Shown here: piece after piece, positions 53,936 to 63,438 of the stretch
How the letters are laid out: every line of letters begins with the position of its first letter
Position numbering within the stretch: the stretch's first letter is position 1
Source of the DNA: Rossellomorea pakistanensis
GTDB taxonomy: Bacteria; Bacillota; Bacilli; Bacillales; Bacillaceae_B
DNA length: 64,000 nt
Assembly: GCF_016908495.1 (NCBI RefSeq)
Contig: NZ_JAFBDZ010000005.1
Span: forward strand, 124,001-188,000
Direction: 5' to 3'
The notes under the pieces: generated by a model
The model's database searches: none
Seen by the model: only the letters and a program-made list of their open reading frames with translations
Told to the model about the DNA's origin: nothing
Made by a program: the position numbers and the translations under genes

Positions 53936-54289
53936 GTGAATAAGTTATTTCTCGTGGTGCTTTTTTGTTTTTTGGTGTTGATTCATCCAGGTAAAAAACT
54001 AGATCAGTATGCTATTCATTCAAATGAAGAACACTCTATTTCAAGTCCTTCCTACCTTTCTGATGTCGATATGATCCCTGTTTCTATTACCTCTATTTTA
54101 CAAAAACAAGAAATGACGGGTGCTATTCCACCATCTGTTCATGTATTATCTGTTGAAATTTCTCAACGTTCTGTGAATCTTCTTCCTATAGATTCATTTC
54201 CAGATTCCCGTGGGTTTTTGAAAGTGGTTATGTCCCATTCTAATTACCTCTCCAAGCATTCACTTATAAATGTACAGTATATTTACTAA
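53936..54289 (+). CDS. Hypothetical secreted protein, 117 aa
   Basis: GTG 53936 behind GGAAGGAA. The N-terminus (VNKLFLVVLFCFLVLIHPGK) is a signal peptide or membrane anchor; the rest is a Ser/Ile/Leu-rich, low-complexity-looking sequence with no recognised motif. It could be a real but unknown exported protein or a chance frame. Kept at low confidence. Confidence 0.4.
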   Translation: MNKLFLVVLFCFLVLIHPGKKLDQYAIHSNEEHSISSPSYLSDVDMIPVSITSILQKQEMTGAIPPSVHVLSVEISQRSVNLLPIDSFPDSRGFLKVVMSHSNYLSKHSLINVQYIY

Positions 54290-54525
54290 ATAGCTTTAAA
54301 ACAGTATGTTCTTTCAACTTTTTAGCAAGTTTGAGAGTTTATTTGCTGTGTCTTTTTCATTTTGATGTTTATTCTATCGGAATGAAATAAAAATTAATCC
54401 TTATCAGTCTTTTTCTCTTGTTTATTTTTTGGTCATAATATATGACAGGGGGCTGAAGGGAAATGCTTTATCAATTGGTGTGGCCTATACAATGATGAAG
54501 CTTTGCAAATGAAGGAGGAAGCTTT

Positions 54526-55428
54526 GTGAGTGAAAATGATCCATTAGAAAATTTGACGAAAATGAAAGTTCAACATAAGAAAATCCCTTTAAAAGAAGTT
54601 GTGAAAAGAGCCATTCTTATTACCATTGGGGCCATAATCATGTCGGTCGGTCTTGAGATTTTTCTAGTTCCAAATCAAGTTATTGATGGTGGGATTGTAG
54701 GGGTTTCGATTATGCTTTCCCATATATCGGGATTGAAATTAGGACTCTTTATCTTCTTGCTAAATATTCCATTTTTCTTTATTGGCTATAAACAAATTGG
54801 AAAAACGTTTGCGTTTTCTACTTTATATGGAATTATCGTTTTATCTATTTCCACCACCTTTTTACATTCGGTGCCTGCCTTTACGCAGGATATTCTTTTA
54901 GCATCCCTTTTTGGAGGGATTGTATTAGGGATTGGTGTGGGAATGGTTATACGATACGGTGGTTCTCTAGATGGAACGGAGATATTGGCGATTTTATTTA
55001 GTAAAAAGCTTCCCTTTTCAGTAGGGGAAATTATTATGTTTATCAATCTGTTTATTTTAGGAAGTGCCGGATTTGTTTTTAGCTGGGATCGTGCAATGTA
55101 TTCTTTATTAGCCTATTATGTAGCCTTCAAGGTAATAGATATAACGATTAAAGGATTAGATGAATCGAAATCAGTATGGATTATAAGTGAAAACTACGAA
55201 CAATTAGGAGATGCCCTGTTGCACCGGTTAGGAAGAGGTGTAACGTACTTAAACGGTGAGGGAGCTTTTTCTGGAGATAACAAAAAAGTGATTTTTTGTG
55301 TCATCACTCGTTTGGAAGAGGCAAAGCTGAAGGATATTGTTTCTGAACATGATTCATCGGCCTTCCTAGCGATCGCGGATATTGCTGAAGTAAAAGGCGG
55401 TCGTTTTAAAAAGAAAGATATTCATTAA
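54526..55428 (+). CDS. YitT family membrane protein
   Basis: 300 residues with GTG start and AAGGAGGAAG 5-14 bases upstream. Six membrane segments in a YitT (DUF161) domain: FLVPNQVIDGGIVGVSIML near residue 50 and RYGGSLDGTEILAILFSKKL near 145 are diagnostic. The soluble C-terminal part (about 210-300: KSVWIISENYEQLGDALLHR, GRGVTYLNGEGAFSGDNKKV) is a DUF2179 domain. Function not established. Confidence 0.9.
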   Translation: MSENDPLENLTKMKVQHKKIPLKEVVKRAILITIGAIIMSVGLEIFLVPNQVIDGGIVGVSIMLSHISGLKLGLFIFLLNIPFFFIGYKQIGKTFAFSTLYGIIVLSISTTFLHSVPAFTQDILLASLFGGIVLGIGVGMVIRYGGSLDGTEILAILFSKKLPFSVGEIIMFINLFILGSAGFVFSWDRAMYSLLAYYVAFKVIDITIKGLDESKSVWIISENYEQLGDALLHRLGRGVTYLNGEGAFSGDNKKVIFCVITRLEEAKLKDIVSEHDSSAFLAIADIAEVKGGRFKKKDIH

Positions 55429-55467
55429 TGATCATATGATAAATTCCCTTAGGAAAAGGTGACAGAT

Positions 55468-55650
55468 ATGAATTTAGGATTTGGTGAAATCGTTATTATT
55501 ATATTTGCTGCTCTATTATTTTTCGGTCCAAGTAAACTTCCTGAGTTCGGAAAATCGCTGGGAGTTACTTTACGAGAGTTTAAGAAAGCCACCCAGGGAT
55601 TAGTCGATGATGGCGCTGATCAGGATAGGGAAAAGAAAAAAGTGGAGTAA
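55468..55650 (+). CDS. tatA: Second TatA subunit
   Basis: 60 residues from ATG 55468 (AAAAGGTGAC upstream; GTG at 55459 sits within that site). MNLGFGEIVIIIFAALLFFG forms the membrane segment, then [20 protein letters not shown] and a charged tail. A complete TatA, 3.7 kb from the phoD-linked copy and also without a neighbouring tatC. Probably a general-use paralogue. Confidence 0.9.
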   Translation: MNLGFGEIVIIIFAALLFFGPSKLPEFGKSLGVTLREFKKATQGLVDDGADQDREKKKVE

Positions 55651-55749
55651 GAAGCTTCTCATGAAGATATTTTTTAAGTGATAAAATTGAAACCTTTTCT
55701 CCTAATGATTCGTATGAAATATGGAAATATCAGTCATTAGGAGGAAAAA

Positions 55750-56454
55750 ATGTTTCTAACCCTTGATATAAAAGAAGCTGGATATTCCATTGATGAACCT
55801 GTTTTAAAAGATATTCAATTTTCTGTGGGACCAGGGGAGCTTGTTGGGTTAATTGGCCCGAATGGAGCGGGGAAAAGTACGACGATTAAGTCGATATTAG
55901 GAGTAGTAAATCAAGTTAGAGGAGATATTCAAGTTAATGAGTATGCCTACATACCAGAAAGACCGATTTTCTATGACGGGTTAACATTATGGGAACATAT
56001 AGATTTTCTTTTATCTACTTTACAAACAGATGAAGACAGCTTTACTCAAAGGGCAAAGAGGCTTTTGGACCTTTTCCAATTATCTCGTGTTACCCACGAT
56101 TTTCCCGAGAGCTTCTCTAAAGGGATGCAACAGAAAGTCATGCTTATCCTTGCATTGTTAAAGAAGCCTGATCTCCATATTATTGATGAGCCATTTATGG
56201 GGCTTGATCCAAGAGCTATTAAAGATTTATTGCAAATGATAGACAATGAAAAAGAACGTGGTGCGGGAATCTTAATGTCGACACATGCCCTTGATACAGC
56301 TGAGAAAATCTGTGATCGTTTCCTACTTATTTCAAAGGGACGCCTGGTTGCTCAAGGGACACTCGGTGATCTTCGTAGAGAAAGTGGCTTAAACCAAGGT
56401 TCACTTCTAGACTGTTTTGATGTCTTAACGATGGGTGAACCAAATGTCAGGTAA
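55750..56454 (+). CDS. ythP: ABC transporter ATPase (YthP-like)
   Basis: 234 residues, ATG with AGGAGGAAA upstream. Walker A GPNGAGKSTT near residue 36, signature FSKGMQQK near 125, Walker B LHIIDEPFMGLD near 143, switch His STHALD. The size and the EcsB-like permease that overlaps its end fit the YthP/YthQ pair better than EcsA/EcsB, but both belong to one family. Confidence 0.82.
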   Translation: MFLTLDIKEAGYSIDEPVLKDIQFSVGPGELVGLIGPNGAGKSTTIKSILGVVNQVRGDIQVNEYAYIPERPIFYDGLTLWEHIDFLLSTLQTDEDSFTQRAKRLLDLFQLSRVTHDFPESFSKGMQQKVMLILALLKKPDLHIIDEPFMGLDPRAIKDLLQMIDNEKERGAGILMSTHALDTAEKICDRFLLISKGRLVAQGTLGDLRRESGLNQGSLLDCFDVLTMGEPNVR

Positions 56455-57580
56455 ACAATTATTTAAAAAAAGATTGGTTAAGGAATGGAAATCGCAATGG
56501 AAAGTGATCCGCTCTGTATTGGATTGGACGATTGCCGTTTATTTAGCCATCCCGGCTATTATTGCTGCGGTGGTTATTTATACATCAGCTTGGAAGAACG
56601 ATCATCTGTATTGGAGTGAAGGGATCCCTTTTTTTGTATTATTATTGATCATCTTATTTCTATTGTTATTAGGGAATTTTCGAACCTATCTTGAGGAAGC
56701 GGATTTAATTTTCCTGTTGCAGCGGAAGCAGCTCCTTTATCAATTAAAGCTGTATGGTTTTCTGTATTCTGCCTTTCAAGCAATCATCGGAGTAGTTTTT
56801 CTTTTTATCGCGATTTTACCTATACTGATCACCATTTATAAGTTTTCAATAGTGGCAACCGTGATGCTGTTTATCGCAGTATGTGCTTTTCACTTCCTTT
56901 GCTTAACTTTGAAGAAAATCATACGTCGCAGGCTCTATAAATGGCTCGTTTTCCCTTTATGTTTTATCCTCACTTTCCTATTGATCTTGTTTGCAAATCC
57001 TATAGCTTATGGGATTGTCAGTATTATAGGAATTTCCTATCTAATCTACTATCAAATCACTCAATTAACGAAACAGAATCACTGGTTTTTAAAGGAAATC
57101 GAGATTGAGGGTGAGGAAAGAAGAAGGTATACGGAGTTGATTTTAAACCTATCAATGGAAGTGGAAAAAGATACGACTAAACAAAGAAGGAAACCAATTC
57201 TTTTTCGCCATTCGGGAAGGATTTTTCGAAAGCGAAATAATGAAAATGGATTGTTAGAGCTGTACCTAAAAGCTTTCTTAAGGAAAAAGAGCTATGTCTT
57301 CACATACTACCAGCTCCTTGCCGTTACATGTACCGCCATCATTCTCTTACCACTTTGGATAAAATGGATTGTTTTTATTTGCTTTATCTTTTTCGTCCGT
57401 TCTTGGCTCCATAGTCTTTATATAAAAATGATAAAAAGTCCATTTTTTTCAATTGTTCCTGTAAAGAAAGAGTTATCCGATTCCGTCTGGTTGCGTTTCA
57501 AAAAGGTACTAACCATTCCTGCTGTCATATTCATTGGTAGTGTGACTGTACTAACTTCGATTTTCAGCTTGATTTACTAG
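56444..57580 (+). CDS. ythQ: EcsB-family ABC permease (YthQ-like)
   Basis: 378 residues from ATG 56444, 11 bases inside the ATPase gene, with GGGTGA upstream (GTG 56435 is an alternative). Basic N-terminus (LFKKRLVKEWKSQWKVIRSV), then hydrophobic segments in two groups (about residues 25-165 and 175-205, then 285-375) separated by a charged cytoplasmic region. Forms the membrane part of the exporter. Substrate unknown. Confidence 0.8.
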   Translation: MSGKQLFKKRLVKEWKSQWKVIRSVLDWTIAVYLAIPAIIAAVVIYTSAWKNDHLYWSEGIPFFVLLLIILFLLLLGNFRTYLEEADLIFLLQRKQLLYQLKLYGFLYSAFQAIIGVVFLFIAILPILITIYKFSIVATVMLFIAVCAFHFLCLTLKKIIRRRLYKWLVFPLCFILTFLLILFANPIAYGIVSIIGISYLIYYQITQLTKQNHWFLKEIEIEGEERRRYTELILNLSMEVEKDTTKQRRKPILFRHSGRIFRKRNNENGLLELYLKAFLRKKSYVFTYYQLLAVTCTAIILLPLWIKWIVFICFIFFVRSWLHSLYIKMIKSPFFSIVPVKKELSDSVWLRFKKVLTIPAVIFIGSVTVLTSIFSLIY

Positions 57581-57594
57581 GTATTTTTTTATAG

Positions 57595-57619
57595 AGCTAC
57601 TCTTTGGGTAGCTTTTTTT
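57595..57619 (+). terminator. Terminator after the ythPQ-like genes
   Basis: AGCTAC (57595-57600) pairs with GTAGCT (57608-57613) and ends in seven T residues. Confidence 0.75.
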
Positions 57620-57659
57620 CAATGGATTAAGATCCAGGTACGATAAACTATAAAAAGAT

Positions 57660-57790
57660 GAACCGAAGTGTCCGAACGGAAGTGAAAAATCGAAAATGAT
57701 GCTCTCAAAGGGATCGAATGAGGAAGTGAAAATCTGCAAAATCGAAAATGACACATTCAAAGAAGTCGGATGAGGTCATGAAAATCCAAT
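57660..57790. repeat. Two degenerate 52-bp repeat units
   Basis: ATCGAAAATGA occurs at 57690 and 57742, 52 bp apart, each followed by a CTCAAAG/TTCAAAG block and then GATGAGG. The period equals that of the 39.9-kb and 50.3-kb arrays; the sequence is only loosely similar. Nothing else is seen in 57620-57943. Confidence 0.5.
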
Positions 57791-57943
57791 AAATAAGGCA
57801 ATTGGAGATATCTCTCGTTGCTTCTTAGTCCGGCTTCTTAATTCTGACACCGAGCACACAATGCGTTACTGAAACTGTGCATTTATTTTGAGCAGGATAC
57901 TGCTAAGGGGTTGTCTAATATTACTACTGGGAGAGTGTTTAAA

Positions 57944-58342
57944 TTGAAAATTAGGTATACGGATTTGATTCCTAGTCAGGAGGATCTTTTTAAACTGTAT
58001 GATGATGAGGGATGGAACGATTTTTTGAAATTGCCAAAAGAAGCTTTACACCGGGCCATGATCCAAAGCTGGTATGTTGTTAGTGCGTATGATCAAAATC
58101 AAATCATTGGTACGGGACGGATTATTTCGGATGGAGTTATCAATGCTTATCTCTGTGGAGTCGTAGTTCACCCAAGCTATCGAAACCAAGGAATCGGGAG
58201 CGAAATTGTCCGACAGTTAGTGGTGAAAAGTCATGAAGCGAATTTACATATTCAATTATTTAGCGAAGAAAAAAATGCGCCTTATTACGAAAAGCTTGGC
58301 TTTGAACGATTTGCTTTGGGGATGAAAGCGAAATGGTCATGA
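57944..58342 (+). CDS. GNAT family N-acetyltransferase
   Basis: 132 residues from TTG 57944, supported by GGGAGAGTG 7-15 bases upstream; the longer frame from 57911 lacks a site. The acetyl-CoA motif is VVVHPSYRNQGIGSEIVRQL near residue 77; LFSEEKNAPYYEKLGFERFA closes the fold. Substrate unknown. It begins a run of three genes (GNAT, paiB, GNAT) with gaps of 24-30 bases, reminiscent of the paiAB pairing of an acetyltransferase with PaiB. Confidence 0.85.
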   Translation: MKIRYTDLIPSQEDLFKLYDDEGWNDFLKLPKEALHRAMIQSWYVVSAYDQNQIIGTGRIISDGVINAYLCGVVVHPSYRNQGIGSEIVRQLVVKSHEANLHIQLFSEEKNAPYYEKLGFERFALGMKAKWS

Positions 58343-58366
58343 TTCTTAATGAAGGGGGAAAATGAA

Positions 58367-58984
58367 TTGTATATTCCAAAGCATTTTAAAAATGAAGAGG
58401 AAGCATCGATAGTTAAGTTTATTGAAGATCATAGTTTTGCTACGTTGTTTTCCCAACATAATGGTTCTCCTTATGCTACCCACCTTCCGCTCATTCTTAC
58501 TAAAGAGGACAGGGTTTTAACGGGTCACTTTGCCCGTCCTAACCTACAGTGGAAGGACATTGAAGGTCAGGAGGTACTTGCTGTCTTTCATGGACCACAC
58601 AGTTATATCTCCCCGTCTTGGTATGAAACGAATAAAGCTGTTCCTACCTGGAATTATGAAGCCGTTCATGTTTATGGAACGATTGAAATAATCGAAAATG
58701 ATGATGAAGAGCTATTGCTTTCTATGATCGAAATGGTACAAAAATACGAAGATCAAAATAGCAGCTATAAAATCAATGAGATTGAAAAAGAGTTTTTGGA
58801 AGGTATGAAGAAGGGAGTTGTAGGGTTTAAATTCAAAATAAACAAAATCGAAGGAAAAAGAAAGTTAAGTCAAAATCATTCTGAACATCGGCAAAGAAGA
58901 GTGATTGAACACCTTGAACAAATTTCAAGTGACAATGCCCGCCAGATCGCTTCTCTGATGAGGAGAAATTTAGAAGATAAATAG
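58367..58984 (+). CDS. paiB: PaiB-type FMN-binding regulator
   Basis: 205 residues from TTG 58367 (AAGGGGG 8 bases upstream). MYIPKHFKNEEEASIVKFIE is a typical PaiB start; ATHLPLIL, TGHFARPNLQW and FHGPHSYISPSWYE form the FMN-binding split-barrel, and VPTWNYEAVHVYG follows. PaiB represses sporulation and protease genes in B. subtilis, where it sits with the spermidine acetyltransferase PaiA. Confidence 0.9.
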   Translation: MYIPKHFKNEEEASIVKFIEDHSFATLFSQHNGSPYATHLPLILTKEDRVLTGHFARPNLQWKDIEGQEVLAVFHGPHSYISPSWYETNKAVPTWNYEAVHVYGTIEIIENDDEELLLSMIEMVQKYEDQNSSYKINEIEKEFLEGMKKGVVGFKFKINKIEGKRKLSQNHSEHRQRRVIEHLEQISSDNARQIASLMRRNLEDK

Positions 58985-59013
58985 ACAAAGTGAATATTCA
59001 GGAGGAGAAAGGT

Positions 59014-59562
59014 ATGATGATAAGAGAAATGAATAACGATATAACCCTTAGGTCGTTTACTGTTGACGATTCTGAAGAGCTATTTCAATTGACAGATCGA
59101 TCAAGAGAGTACCTTGGCAAATGGCTACCATGGATTGATTATACCAAAGAAGTGAACGATACAAAAGAGTGGATACAAGCCTCTTTGAAGGGGGTTGTGG
59201 AGACAGGGGGATATATAAAAACAGCGGCCATTATCTATAAAGGGTCTATTGCAGGGACCATTGGCTTCAACATCATAGATCAAACGAACAAGAGTGGAGT
59301 CATTGGCTACTGGATAGGAGAAGACTTTCAGGGAAAAGGGATTATGACCCAAGCGTGTAAAGCTTTAATAGATTATGGCTTCCGAGAGCTGGATCTTAAT
59401 CGGGTTGAGATTAATGTTGCAACCGGAAATCTCAAAAGCAAAGCCATTCCTGAAAGATTAGGTATGACCCTTGAAGGGACAAAACGTCAAGTAGAAAAGA
59501 TTGGCGGCAAATTCCACGATCATTTTGTGTATAGTATTTTAGCTGATGAGTGGCAGAAGTAA
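59014..59562 (+). CDS. RimJ/RimL-type N-acetyltransferase
   Basis: 182 residues from ATG 59014 with AGGAGGAGAAAGG directly upstream. ITLRSFTVDDSEELFQLTDR at the start, GYWIGEDFQGKGIMTQACKA (acetyl-CoA loop) near residue 100, and RVEINVATGNLKSKAIPERL near 132 are the ribosomal-protein-acetyltransferase pattern (YdaF-like). The substrate could be a ribosomal protein or a small molecule. Its 3' end overlaps an SDR remnant. Confidence 0.85.
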   Translation: MMIREMNNDITLRSFTVDDSEELFQLTDRSREYLGKWLPWIDYTKEVNDTKEWIQASLKGVVETGGYIKTAAIIYKGSIAGTIGFNIIDQTNKSGVIGYWIGEDFQGKGIMTQACKALIDYGFRELDLNRVEINVATGNLKSKAIPERLGMTLEGTKRQVEKIGGKFHDHFVYSILADEWQK

Positions 59563-59984
59563 TAGATTTTCCAGAAAAGGTTGGGCCATTTGCTGGAATG
59601 AAACACGTTGCTCCTTATATGGCAGTACAAAAGAAAGGGTCAATCATCAACATTTCTTCTTATACGGCTCAAATCGGTCAAGGTTTTAATCATTATTCAG
59701 CATCTAAAGGTGCTGTACGGGCAATATCTAGAGCGGCCGCAACAACTTTTGGCCATCAAGGAGTACGTGTAAACGCACTGTTCCCTGGAATTATCGAAAC
59801 GCCTATGACTAAATCATTAGAAACATCAAAAGAGCTTCTCGGACGATTAGTTCAAGCAACACCCCTTCAACGATTGGGTCAACCCGAAGATATTGCAAAT
59901 GCGGCGTTATTCTTAGCATCTGACGAATCCTCATTTATCACTGGTGCAGAATTAGTCACTGACGGCGGTTTTTCTGCTCAATAA
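59550..59984 (+). pseudogene. SDR oxidoreductase lacking its N-terminal half
   Basis: A frame with GTG 59550 overlapping the acetyltransferase end. It aligns with the second half of short-chain dehydrogenases: GSIINISSYTAQIGQGFNHY, then YSASKGAVRAISRA (catalytic Tyr-x-x-x-Lys), VNALFPGIIETPM and LFLASDESSFITGAELVTDG. The Rossmann motif with the Gly-rich NAD loop, about 90-100 residues, is missing. A 5' deletion appears to have joined it to the upstream gene, so it should be inactive. Confidence 0.82.
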
Positions 59985-60001
59985 AATAGTATATACACAG
60001 T

Positions 60002-60031
60002 AAGAGCCCCTAACTACTAAGGGGCTTTTCC
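60002..60031 (+). terminator. Terminator after the SDR remnant
   Basis: AAGAGCCCCT (60002-60011) pairs with AGGGGCTTTT (60020-60029). Confidence 0.75.
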
Positions 60032-60058
60032 TATTATAGAAAGCAGGGATGTAAGCCT

Positions 60059-60479
60059 ATGAAAGAAAAAACCATCTTTGGACTCATTCATTCCATGGAC
60101 CAGGTTACGAACCATTTAATTATTCAATAGAATAAAATGTTCAAAGAAAGCCTCGTTATCTCCCATATACTTGTACTTAGTCATCTAAAGGACAACGGAA
60201 AAAGCCGTCCATCTGATATTGCGAGAGCTTTGGGATTGACTCCTCCGACTTTAACTCATTTATCAGAAAAACTCGTACAGAAAAAGTTAGCCACCCGTAG
60301 ACGATGACGATCGTAGAATTATTTATTTAGCTATTACGGACACAGGAATCGATTTGATCAAGAAAGCAAATGAAGAAGGAAAAACACTACGTAAAAATTT
60401 GTTTGAAAAGCTAACAGAAGAAGAACGTCAGCAACTCTTATTTATTTACGAAAAGTTAAATGATTCCATTAGGAATTAA
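60059..60479 (+). pseudogene. MarR-family regulator with stop and frameshift
   Basis: ATG 60059 opens a frame with TAG at 60128-60130 after 23 codons. The frame continues through a winged helix (SHLKDNGKSRPSDIARALGL, TPPTLTHLSEKLVQKKLATR) to TGA at 60305. The next frame then supplies DDDDRRIIYLAITDTGIDLI and EERQQLLFIYEKL up to TAA 60477-60479. Together this is a complete MarR protein of about 140 residues, with a nonsense codon and a one-base shift in the wing. Confidence 0.85.
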
Positions 60480-60503
60480 ATTTTATTTTTAATCATAATA
60501 AGC

Positions 60504-60540
60504 TAAAGAGCCTTTCCGACGAGAAAGGCTCTTTACTTTT
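60504..60540 (+). terminator. Terminator after the MarR pseudogene
   Basis: TAAAGAGCCTTTC (60504-60516) pairs perfectly with GAAAGGCTCTTTA (60523-60535), then CTTTTT. Nothing is seen between it and the chemotaxis receptor (60541-60763). Confidence 0.85.
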
Positions 60541-60763
60541 TGACACCTCTCAACCTTATAACTCCATTGGTTATTTTTATAAATATTTATTTTGATCCAC
60601 ATGTAGAAAAAGTTCTTTATTGAAATCCAACTAAAAAAATCTATAACTAGTGCCGATATTAAAGGGTGTTCATCATTAAGAGGGGGATGGATAAAGACTT
60701 GTCTGAGTCATTTATTTAGCCCATTCAAGCAACTAAAGATTATTAGAAATTGGGGGCAGCAAA

Positions 60764-62449
60764 GTGAAGATAAGAACAAAATTAATGGCGATAATTTCAA
60801 TTCTAGTTTTAGCCATTGTCATCCTGGGATTCTTCTCGGTTACGATCATTGGAAGAACGATCGATCAGAATAATAGGTTAAAAGATAAAATGGAACTTCA
60901 AAAAGAAGTAAAGCATATTCAATATCGGATAGCGGGTCTATCCAATGATGAGCGAGCCTTTATCATCAAGGGTGATAAAGGGTTTGCTGAAGGAATGCGA
61001 GAGAAAGCAGACGATGTAGCACAAAGCGTTGAGAATATGAAAGATTTGACCCGTGAAAAGAAATATAGGAAAGACATTGTTTTATTAGAGGAAAGTTTTA
61101 ATCGTTTCTGGGATATGAATCAGGAAGTTCTATCATTATATAACCATAATCCTGAAGACGCGAAGACCTTACATTTTAGTGAAGAAAGAACACTTAGAAA
61201 AGAAGTGTTAGACCCGGCGGTGAATCAGTTGGTCGACCGTCTTGATTCAGATGTGGCAGAACTAAAGAAAAATAATGAAGCTACCGCTAAATGGAGTAAA
61301 ACTACTCTATTAGTGATTACGATAATTTCATCTATTATCGGAATTACTCTAAGTATTCTGCTTTTAAGGTCGATTCTAATTCCACTAAGAATCATAAACC
61401 AACAGTTAGAAGACATAGCTCACGGTGAGGCAGATTTAACTAAAAGGGTACAGGTGAAAGGGAAGAATGAGTTTGGACAATTAGCCAATTCCTTCAATTC
61501 TTTTGTAAAGTCTTTAAGTGAAATTATTAAACATATCGGCAGCTCTTCTTCTCAGGTAGCCGCTTCCTCAGAAGAGCTTTCAGCAAGTGCGGAACAATCA
61601 AAAGCTACCTCTAAACAAGTATCAGAATCGATGCAAACGATTACGAATCATAATAGCCGCCAAAATGAAATGACAGAAAATAGCTTAGAATTAATGAATA
61701 ATAGTCTTGAAAACTTGAAAATGGTCGCTTCTAACACGAATAATGTTGCCGAGCTCTCAAATACAATGAAGGAACAGGCCGAAACAGGAGCAAGCTCTGT
61801 TCAAAAAGTTCTTGAACAAATGCAGTTTATCCATCAATCAGTAGACCAAGCTCGCAACGGTGTTCACTCTTTAGTAACAAGTGCAACGGAAATCAGTGAT
61901 ATCTCTTCATTCATTACTGATATTTCATCCCAAACCAATCTACTTGCACTAAACGCGGCGATTGAAGCAGCTAGAGCTGGAGAAAATGGAAAAGGATTTG
62001 CAGTGGTTGCGGAAGAAGTAAGAAAACTAGCCGATCAAACCAATCATTCTGCCGTTCATATTCAATCGTTAGTCTCTACCATTCAAAATGAGTCCACTGA
62101 TACCGTTTCAAATATTCATTTAGTTCAAGAAAATGTCTCATCAGGTATTACTCTTTCTCAAGATACAGTAACAAAATTCAGAGACATTCTCCGATCTATT
62201 GAACAGGTCACTTCACAAATTCAAGAAGTAGCAGCGACGACACTTCAAATTACATCTGGATACGAGGTTGTTCAAAGGTCTATGAAAGAAATAGCAATGG
62301 GATCGAAAGAAACGTCTGCAAGTACAGAGAATATTGCTGCCGCTACAGAAGAGCAGCTAGCTTCTATGGAAGAAGTCTCAAATGCAGCAATTTCTTTATC
62401 CCATTTAGCGGACGAATTACAGTCCATGGTTTCTCGTTTTAAAGCTTAA
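60764..62449 (+). CDS. Methyl-accepting chemotaxis protein
   Basis: 561 residues with GTG start and TTGGGGGCAG upstream. First membrane segment at residues 7-29, an extracytoplasmic four-helix-bundle-type sensor (30-180), second membrane segment (about 183-203), HAMP domain (about 204-258) and a cytoplasmic signalling domain. The hairpin tip is [20 protein letters not shown] followed by [17 protein letters not shown]. It relays ligand binding to CheA/CheW. No flagellar or chemotaxis genes are adjacent, so it is an orphan receptor whose ligand is unknown. Confidence 0.92.
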   Translation: MKIRTKLMAIISILVLAIVILGFFSVTIIGRTIDQNNRLKDKMELQKEVKHIQYRIAGLSNDERAFIIKGDKGFAEGMREKADDVAQSVENMKDLTREKKYRKDIVLLEESFNRFWDMNQEVLSLYNHNPEDAKTLHFSEERTLRKEVLDPAVNQLVDRLDSDVAELKKNNEATAKWSKTTLLVITIISSIIGITLSILLLRSILIPLRIINQQLEDIAHGEADLTKRVQVKGKNEFGQLANSFNSFVKSLSEIIKHIGSSSSQVAASSEELSASAEQSKATSKQVSESMQTITNHNSRQNEMTENSLELMNNSLENLKMVASNTNNVAELSNTMKEQAETGASSVQKVLEQMQFIHQSVDQARNGVHSLVTSATEISDISSFITDISSQTNLLALNAAIEAARAGENGKGFAVVAEEVRKLADQTNHSAVHIQSLVSTIQNESTDTVSNIHLVQENVSSGITLSQDTVTKFRDILRSIEQVTSQIQEVAATTLQITSGYEVVQRSMKEIAMGSKETSASTENIAAATEEQLASMEEVSNAAISLSHLADELQSMVSRFKA

Positions 62450-62507
62450 TTTTTGATCCTCTGCTGCATGTTTGGAATGGATCTAATTAGTAAAAGAGGT
62501 GTTCTAC

Positions 62508-62623
62508 ATGCCCTTAATTTATTTAGAAGGAGCAAGTGCCGTAGAAAAACGACCACAGCCAATGAAATTGTAAAAGCAACGGAGGCATACGTCATTCCAG
62601 AGGTGAATCATCATCTTCCTTGA
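62508..62623 (+). pseudogene. Fragment of a P-loop kinase gene
   Basis: ATG 62508 begins MPLIYLEGASAVEKR; correcting one base restores GASAVGKTTTANEIVKATEA and YVIPEVNHHLP before TGA 62621-62623. This is the N-terminal Walker A end of an AAA/kinase-type protein, with a frameshift in the P-loop and the remaining gene absent. Confidence 0.6.
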
Positions 62624-62911
62624 CTTAAAGGGGAAAATGCACAACTTTTTGATTTTATGCTTCAGTATGATTTGTAAACGCACGAGAATCAGATTTTATG
62701 CACAACTTTTAGAAAAAAACACACGAGATTCCAAATTTATGCACATGTTAATTTGTTGGTGGTTACTAATAAAAAGCATGGAATATCTTCTATCTATGAT
62801 GGTTCCAGTTCCCTTTTGAGACAGCCCTTTTGTTTATTCGTAAAATCAAAGAAGGAAAATTAAGAGCTAATAAAGAAAAGGATAAGGATAGACTTTAAAG
62901 TGGTGATTTCA
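62624..62911. other. Gene-free stretch with short repeats
   Basis: ATGCACAACTTTT occurs twice (about 62638 and 62698) with TTTATGCACA again near 62736, set among ACGAGA-T-like blocks: three loose tandem units. ATATCTTCTATC ... GAGACAGCCCTTTT near 62780-62830 resembles the right half of the long palindromes. No intact gene. Confidence 0.5.
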
Positions 62912-63424
62912 TTGGAAAGTAGAAGGCCAAAGAAGATTCATATTATTGGTTCAGTAGGTAGCGGGAAGACAACTTTAGCACGGAATTTATCAGTAGAACT
63001 GAATATTCCCTATTATGAACTAGATAATGTTGTTTGGAGAAGGTCTAGTAACGGGGATATAAGAAGATCTCATGAAGAAAGGGATCGGCAGCTTGACTCC
63101 ATTGTTCGCACTGATGAGTGGATTATAGAAGGAGTACACCATACATGGGTGTCACAAGGCTTTGAACAAGCTGAAATGATTCTATTTTTAGATACAAGTT
63201 ACTCCAAAAGGCAATATCGAATTACTAAAAGATTTATTTTTCAAAAACTCGGATTGGAACTGGCAAACTATCAGCCTACATTGTCCATGTTTAAAAAAAT
63301 GTTTGTCTGGAATCAATATTTCGAAAGAGAAAGTAAGCCACAAATCTTACATATTTTAAAAGAGTACGAACATAAGACGATTATTTTACAAGACAATATA
63401 GAAATTAAAAAGTATATTGGTTAG
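62912..63424 (+). CDS. P-loop kinase, FlaR/topology-modulation type
   Basis: About 170 residues from TTG 62912 (AAAGTGGTGA 7-16 bases upstream; GTG 62900 lies in that site). Walker A IHIIGSVGSGKTTLARNLS near residue 10, then LNIPYYELDNVVWRRSS, WIIEGVHHTWV and MILFLDTSYSKRQYRI, as in the adenylate-kinase-like proteins annotated as DNA topology modulation protein FlaR. The true substrate is unknown. Fifteen bases before the NUDIX gene. Confidence 0.8.
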   Translation: MESRRPKKIHIIGSVGSGKTTLARNLSVELNIPYYELDNVVWRRSSNGDIRRSHEERDRQLDSIVRTDEWIIEGVHHTWVSQGFEQAEMILFLDTSYSKRQYRITKRFIFQKLGLELANYQPTLSMFKKMFVWNQYFERESKPQILHILKEYEHKTIILQDNIEIKKYIG

Positions 63425-63438
63425 AGAGGAATGTTCAT

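Noticed and set aside
53736..53939. 67-codon frame before the hypothetical secreted protein
   Set aside because: TTG start without ribosome site and no recognisable pattern.
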